A program made the translations under genes and the position numbers. Below are positions 60,825 to 64,000 of a stretch of 64,000 bases of DNA, in pieces (the first letter of the stretch is position 1; each line of letters begins with the position of its first letter). This stretch comes from Bacilli bacterium (lineage in GTDB: Bacteria; Bacillota_I; Bacilli_A; RF39; UBA660): NCBI GenBank assembly GCA_017541325.1, contig JAFXZI010000010.1, positions 1 through 64,000 on the forward strand, in the 5' to 3' direction. The notes beneath the pieces are model-generated. The model saw only the letters and a list, made by a program, of their open reading frames with translations, was not told where the DNA came from and made no database searches.

Positions 60825-61826
60825 ATGAAAGTTCTTTTATATACAGAAGGTTATAAATTAATTAATAAAAGTGGACTTGGTAAAGCAATTGAGCATCAAA
60901 AGAAAGCTTTAGAATATGCAGGAGTAGATTATACTACTGATGAAAAAGAAGATTATGATATATTACATATAAATACTTATTTTCCTGGAAGTTACTTAAT
61001 GGCCAAGAAGGCTAAAGAAGCTGGAAAAAAAGTTGTATATCATGCTCATTCTACAGAAGAAGATTTTAAAGATGGATTTATTTTCTCTAGACAAATTTCT
61101 TCTCATTTTAAAAAATGGTTAATTAAGTGTTATAGCTTAGGTGATGTGTTAATAACACCTACTGATTATGCAAAAAGAGTGCTTGAAGGTTATGAAGGAC
61201 TAGAAGGTAAAAAGATATATGCTATTTCAAATGGTATAGAAATAGATTATTTTAAAAAAGATAAAGAAGCAGGTAAAAGATTTAGAAAAGACTATGACAT
61301 AAAAAAAGATGAGAAAGTTATTATTGGTATCGGACTATATATTGAAAGAAAAGGTATAGTTGATTTTGTAGAACTTGCTCGTCGTATGCCAGAATACAAA
61401 TTTATATGGTTTGGATATAGTCCATTATCTGCAGCAACGAAACCAGTAAAAGAAGCTGTTTCTACAAAACTAGATAATTTATTATTTGCTGGTTATGTAG
61501 AAAGTTCTGTTATAAAAGATGCTATGAATGGATGCGACTTATATATATTCCCAACATTTGAAGAAACAGAAGGTATTCCTATAATTGAAGCTTGTGCATG
61601 TGAAACAAATGCTATTATAAGAGATATACCTATATTTGAAGATTGGCTTGAAGATGGGGTAAACGTTTATAAAGCTAAAGATGTAGATGATTTTGAAAGA
61701 AAAATAAAAGCTTTTTTAAATGGAGAATTAAAATCAGTTACAAAAGAAGCAAGAAAAGTTGCAGAAGAAAGAGATCTTAGAACAATAGGAGAAAAACTAA
61801 AGGCAGTATATGAAGACTTAATGTAA
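60825..61826 (+). CDS. Glycosyltransferase family 4 (GT-B)
   Basis: 333 residues from ATG 60825 with GTGAGAGATAA. GT-B fold: N-terminal half with G-K-A-I-E-H-Q and Y-H-A-H-S-T-E-E-D, linker with I-S-N-G-I-E near 140, C-terminal donor domain with G-L-Y-I-E-R-K-G near 175 and F-P-T-F-E-E-T-E-G-I-P-I-I-E-A near 245 (the E-x7-E motif). Such enzymes use UDP-sugars, often making glycolipids such as glucosyl-diacylglycerol in low-GC Gram-positives; that acceptor is inference. Confidence 0.87.
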   Translation: MKVLLYTEGYKLINKSGLGKAIEHQKKALEYAGVDYTTDEKEDYDILHINTYFPGSYLMAKKAKEAGKKVVYHAHSTEEDFKDGFIFSRQISSHFKKWLIKCYSLGDVLITPTDYAKRVLEGYEGLEGKKIYAISNGIEIDYFKKDKEAGKRFRKDYDIKKDEKVIIGIGLYIERKGIVDFVELARRMPEYKFIWFGYSPLSAATKPVKEAVSTKLDNLLFAGYVESSVIKDAMNGCDLYIFPTFEETEGIPIIEACACETNAIIRDIPIFEDWLEDGVNVYKAKDVDDFERKIKAFLNGELKSVTKEARKVAEERDLRTIGEKLKAVYEDLM

Positions 61827-61882
61827 TATATTGTCTTTTATTTTAAAAAAAGATATAATTACAAAGAGAAGAGAGTGATAAT

Positions 61883-62203
61883 ATGGATATACAAACTATA
61901 CAATATATAGCTATTTTTATTATAGTTTTAATAATTCTTTTAGCGGTTTTAAAAGCTGGAAAAAAAGATGCTCATCTAGAACTTAATAAACTAGTAGATT
62001 ATTTAGGTGGAAAAGAAAATATTATTAATACTGAGACAAATATGTCTAGATTTATAGTAACTTTAAAGGATGTATCTATTGTTAATAAAGAAGGAATACA
62101 AAAGTTAGGTGCAAAAGGTATTGTTGAAATAGATAATCAATTAAAGATAATATTAGGAGAGAATTCTAAACAATTAAAAAAGTATATAGATGAATTAAAA
62201 TAA
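61883..62203 (+). CDS. Membrane-anchored PTS EIIB-like protein without the phosphorylated Cys
   Basis: 106 residues. One N-terminal helix (~7-25), then a ~75-residue domain that follows the glucose-type EIIB: L-V-D-Y-L-G-G-K-E-N-I, a strand with S-R-F-I-V-T, L-K-D-V-S-I-V, L-G-A-K-G-I-V-E and L-K-I-I-L-G. In real EIIB the loop carries the phospho-Cys just before T-R-L-R; here that position is Asn53 (T-N-M-S-R). So it cannot carry phosphate as EIIB does. No other PTS genes nearby. Ribosome site GAGAGTGATAAT. Confidence 0.75.
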   Translation: MDIQTIQYIAIFIIVLIILLAVLKAGKKDAHLELNKLVDYLGGKENIINTETNMSRFIVTLKDVSIVNKEGIQKLGAKGIVEIDNQLKIILGENSKQLKKYIDELK

Positions 62204-62208
62204 TAATC

Positions 62209-62234
62209 AAGATTACTTTTGGTAATCTTTTTAT
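62209..62234 (+). terminator. Rho-independent terminator
   Basis: Eight-bp stem (62209-62216 with 62222-62229), T-rich loop, T run. Confidence 0.8.
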
Positions 62235-62249
62235 TTAGGAGAGATAATT

Positions 62250-63221
62250 ATGATATTAAGTACATGTACAGATTCAAAATACTTATCATCAATATTATTA
62301 ACAAAAAGATTTATTGAATTAGTAGGAATAATAATACCATCAGTATTAATTATTTCGGTTGCAATAACATTATTTAAAATAGTACTATCGCCTGATATGA
62401 AGAACAATAAAAAACATTTAAAGAATATCTATTCGAAAACAGTCGGAGCTTTAGTAATATTTTTTATACCAACTATGGTAAGTGCATTAGTTGAGGCAAC
62501 AGGTGTACCAGGACTTTCTAGTTCTACTTGTTGGCAAAATGCAAATACAAGTACAATAGAAACATATAAAGAAGCTGAAAAACAAAGAGATGCAGGAGAA
62601 GCTGCAAAGAATAAGTCTGAAACAGAAAAAGCAAAACAAATGAGAAAAATTGTTAATGCTACAAGAGAAGCAGCACGTGCTAAAAATGAAAAAGAAAGTG
62701 ATGAGGCTAAGAAAAAAGCATTTGAAGCATCAGAAGAGGCAAGTTGGAATGGAACAGGAACAGCAAGTGCAACAGCCGCAGAATTAATTAGAATTGCTGA
62801 ATCTAAAGTTGGAATTTCTGGAACTCCAAATGAAATAACTTATGCTTTTGGTTCAGAAGGTGGATCTTATTCATATCAATGGTGTTCAGAATTTGTTTGG
62901 TATGTTTCAAATTTATCAGGAGTTTATCCAAATAAAGTAACAAAAAAAGCAGATAGTAATCAAATATATATACAATATTTTAAAGAAAAAGGACAATATC
63001 AAATATCAGCAGGACACGGAGGAAACTATGTTCCTAAAATGGGAGACTATATTTTCTTTGATTGGAGTGGGAATCCAAATGGTGGAGATCATATAGGACT
63101 TGTAAAGACTGTTTCTGGTAATACAATTTATACAATTGAAGGAAATAGTGGAAACGCTGTTAGAGAAAAAAGTTATAGTCTTGATAACAAGAATGTAATC
63201 GGATATGGAGTATGGGAATAA
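62250..63221 (+). CDS. Two-helix membrane-anchored CHAP-type amidase/peptidase
   Basis: 323 residues. N-terminus M-I-L-S-T-C-T-D..S-S-I-L-L-T-K-R, then two membrane helices (~26-47, 66-86) and C-W-Q-N-A-N, the same module as at 31830. A Lys/Glu/Ala-rich charged helical linker (~105-170) leads to a CHAP domain: Cys212 in Y-Q-W-C-S-E-F-V, His281 in G-D-H-I-G-L-V, then I-E-G-N-S-G. CHAP enzymes cut peptidoglycan amide bonds; acting at the outer face from a membrane anchor is inferred. Terminator in the stop region; a lipoprotein gene follows. Confidence 0.83.
   Translation: MILSTCTDSKYLSSILLTKRFIELVGIIIPSVLIISVAITLFKIVLSPDMKNNKKHLKNIYSKTVGALVIFFIPTMVSALVEATGVPGLSSSTCWQNANTSTIETYKEAEKQRDAGEAAKNKSETEKAKQMRKIVNATREAARAKNEKESDEAKKKAFEASEEASWNGTGTASATAAELIRIAESKVGISGTPNEITYAFGSEGGSYSYQWCSEFVWYVSNLSGVYPNKVTKKADSNQIYIQYFKEKGQYQISAGHGGNYVPKMGDYIFFDWSGNPNGGDHIGLVKTVSGNTIYTIEGNSGNAVREKSYSLDNKNVIGYGVWE
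62268..62298 (+). repeat. 31-nt direct repeat, copy 1
   Basis: Identical to 63970-64000. Encodes the T-D-S-K-Y-L-S-S-I-L part of the anchored-hydrolase N-terminus. Exact DNA identity suggests recent duplication or gene conversion. Confidence 0.9.
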
Positions 63222-63240
63222 TTATGTTATTCCCTTTTTA
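63214..63240 (+). terminator. Rho-independent terminator
   Basis: Eight-bp stem (63214-63221 with 63227-63234) including GGG/CCC, 5-nt loop, T run. Confidence 0.8.
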
Positions 63241-63280
63241 TTTTTATAAAAATATATTATAATTTAAGTTGGTGATGACA

Positions 63281-63940
63281 ATGAATAAGAAGGTATTTAT
63301 TTTAATAATACTAGTCTTACTATTAACTGGTTGTAAGGCAAATTATGTATTAAAATATGAAAATGGAAAATTTAGTGAACATTTAGAGTTTATTAGTGAA
63401 AAAACTAAATATGTAGAAGATGAAGCACATCCTACTTATGAAGCGTTAAAAGAAAATAATGTTCCAGCAGTAGTTGATGGAAGCGAAAAATGGATTGTTG
63501 ATCAAGATAGTGATCAATATGATATAAAAATATCTCATGATCTTAACAATTCGACATTAGATGATTTAACAATTGTAGATGAATGTTTTTCTCTACATAC
63601 TTATAAAGAAGGAGATAAAACTATTTACTATGCCGCGCATGGAGATTATAATTGCGACTTTTTAGATAATGGTAGCACTTTTACTTTAGAAACAAGTTCT
63701 GAAGTAATAGATTCAAATGCAACAGAAGTGGATGGTAACAAATATATTTGGGATTTAAATAGTCAAAAAGTTAAAGAAAATGGAATAGTATTTCAATTAG
63801 TAAAAGAATCTTTCGAAAAAGATAGTAAAAAGAAAAAAACGGATTCTTCATTAATTCCATGGTATGTAAAATTAATTATTTCAGTAATTGTAATAGTTGC
63901 TGTTATAGGTGGAGTTACATATATAAAGAATCATAGTTAG
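63281..63940 (+). CDS. Lipoprotein with C-terminal membrane helix (module partner, copy 2)
   Basis: 219 residues from ATG 63281 with GGTGATG upstream; TTG 63269 is within the site. Lipobox L-T-G-C near residue 18, then K-A-N-Y-V-L-K-Y-E-N-G, matching the A-N-Y-E-L-T-Y-K-K-G of the 32847 protein. Outer domain of ~160 residues with one Cys pair, then a hydrophobic helix (~195-212) and a short end K-N-H-S. Follows the CHAP-type gene and precedes the third anchored-hydrolase copy by 11 nt. Confidence 0.8.
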   Translation: MNKKVFILIILVLLLTGCKANYVLKYENGKFSEHLEFISEKTKYVEDEAHPTYEALKENNVPAVVDGSEKWIVDQDSDQYDIKISHDLNNSTLDDLTIVDECFSLHTYKEGDKTIYYAAHGDYNCDFLDNGSTFTLETSSEVIDSNATEVDGNKYIWDLNSQKVKENGIVFQLVKESFEKDSKKKKTDSSLIPWYVKLIISVIVIVAVIGGVTYIKNHS

Positions 63941-63951
63941 GTGGTGTAAAA

Positions 63952-64000
63952 ATGATATTGGAAGCATGCACAGATTCAAAATACTTATCATCAATATTAT
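63952..64000 (+). CDS. Third anchored-hydrolase copy, cut by the window end
   Basis: Only 16 codons are seen: M-I-L-E-A-C-T-D-S-K-Y-L-S-S-I-L, nearly the start of the 62250 protein. AGGTGGTGTAAAA before ATG. The enzyme domain lies outside the window. Confidence 0.75.
   Translation, partial: MILEACTDSKYLSSIL
63970..64000 (+). repeat. 31-nt direct repeat, copy 2
   Basis: Exact copy of 62268-62298; it may extend past the window end. Confidence 0.9.

Noticed and set aside
1-64000. Mollicutes code with TGA as tryptophan
   Set aside because: TGA ends several genes cleanly (AAA+ gene, scpA, GlmU-like gene, often as ATGA overlaps), and Trp is coded by TGG in all conserved genes read.
1-64000. CRISPR arrays, IS elements, rRNA or tRNA genes
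   Set aside because: None seen: no regularly spaced repeats, no transposase-like frames with terminal repeats, no tRNA or rRNA landmarks.

Overview
The window is one continuous stretch of an AT-rich (by eye roughly 28-30% GC), gene-dense chromosome from a low-GC Gram-positive bacterium. The signs are a suf operon in the Bacilli order C-D-S-U-B, two T-box riboswitches ahead of tRNA-synthetase genes, a PrsA foldase lipoprotein, a Bacillus-type LexA, RecX, DnaB/DnaD-type replication initiation, a rimP-nusA-rnpM-infB-rbfA operon, ATG/GTG/TTG starts behind strong AGGAGG or GGTGAT-type ribosome binding sites, and many short U-tailed terminators. TGA is used as a stop, so this is not the Mollicutes code. 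Several genes are shorter than usual (SufD, RimP, SSB, GlmU reduced to its C-terminal domain), and there are many lineage-specific membrane proteins. This suggests an uncultured, reduced-genome Bacilli/Erysipelotrichia relative (RF39-like), which is inference. No tRNA, rRNA, CRISPR, IS element or phage module was seen.

Layout. 1-1168: 3' end of a secreted protein with repeats and a Cys-rich tail. 1253-4554: a ClpX-like AAA+ ATPase, queH and recX. 4585-6040 (minus): prsA and a HIT hydrolase. 6080-11203: the suf operon, carrying an unknown two-repeat gene between sufU and sufB. 11249-17626: membrane and transglutaminase-like proteins, ssb, a secreted polysaccharide deacetylase, an MBL hydrolase, a stand-alone GlmU acetyltransferase domain and a pyrimidine-nucleoside phosphorylase. 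17711-25021: a degenerate Nudix protein, a MarR-controlled heterodimeric ABC exporter, an RDD protein and a phosphodiester-glycosidase family protein. 25058-29577: unknown membrane proteins and a STAS-like protein. 29688-31796: scpA-scpB and a partner. 31830-33482: a membrane-anchored C39-type peptidase plus a lipoprotein. 33532-34198: yceD-rpmF. 34251-34775: a gene broken by an in-frame TAG. 34843-39788: an unknown operon ending in an MBL hydrolase. 39887-43968: the rimP-to-rbfA operon. 44022-44200: a probable 6S RNA, followed by lexA with two operators. 45005-51515: mostly membrane proteins and xerD. 51563-58817: T-box ileS, an AIM24-like protein, dnaB, and a T-box operon of a DUF1653 gene plus serS. 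58876-62203: membrane proteins, a glycosyltransferase and an EIIB-like protein that lacks its cysteine. 62250-64000: a second, then a third (cut off), copy of the anchored-hydrolase and lipoprotein module.

The strongest candidate for something undescribed is that module: a short N-terminus with two membrane segments, a charged helical linker, and an exchangeable cysteine peptidase/amidase domain (C39 at 31830, CHAP at 62250), each followed by a lipoprotein that also ends in a membrane helix. The third copy begins directly after the second lipoprotein and shares a 31-nt exact repeat with the second copy. Other points of note are an IleRS of the type-2 kind whose class I signature reads G-L-H-H instead of H-x-G-H, the orphan gene inside suf, the TAG-interrupted gene, and a complete promoter/operator architecture at lexA and at the MarR-exporter operon.
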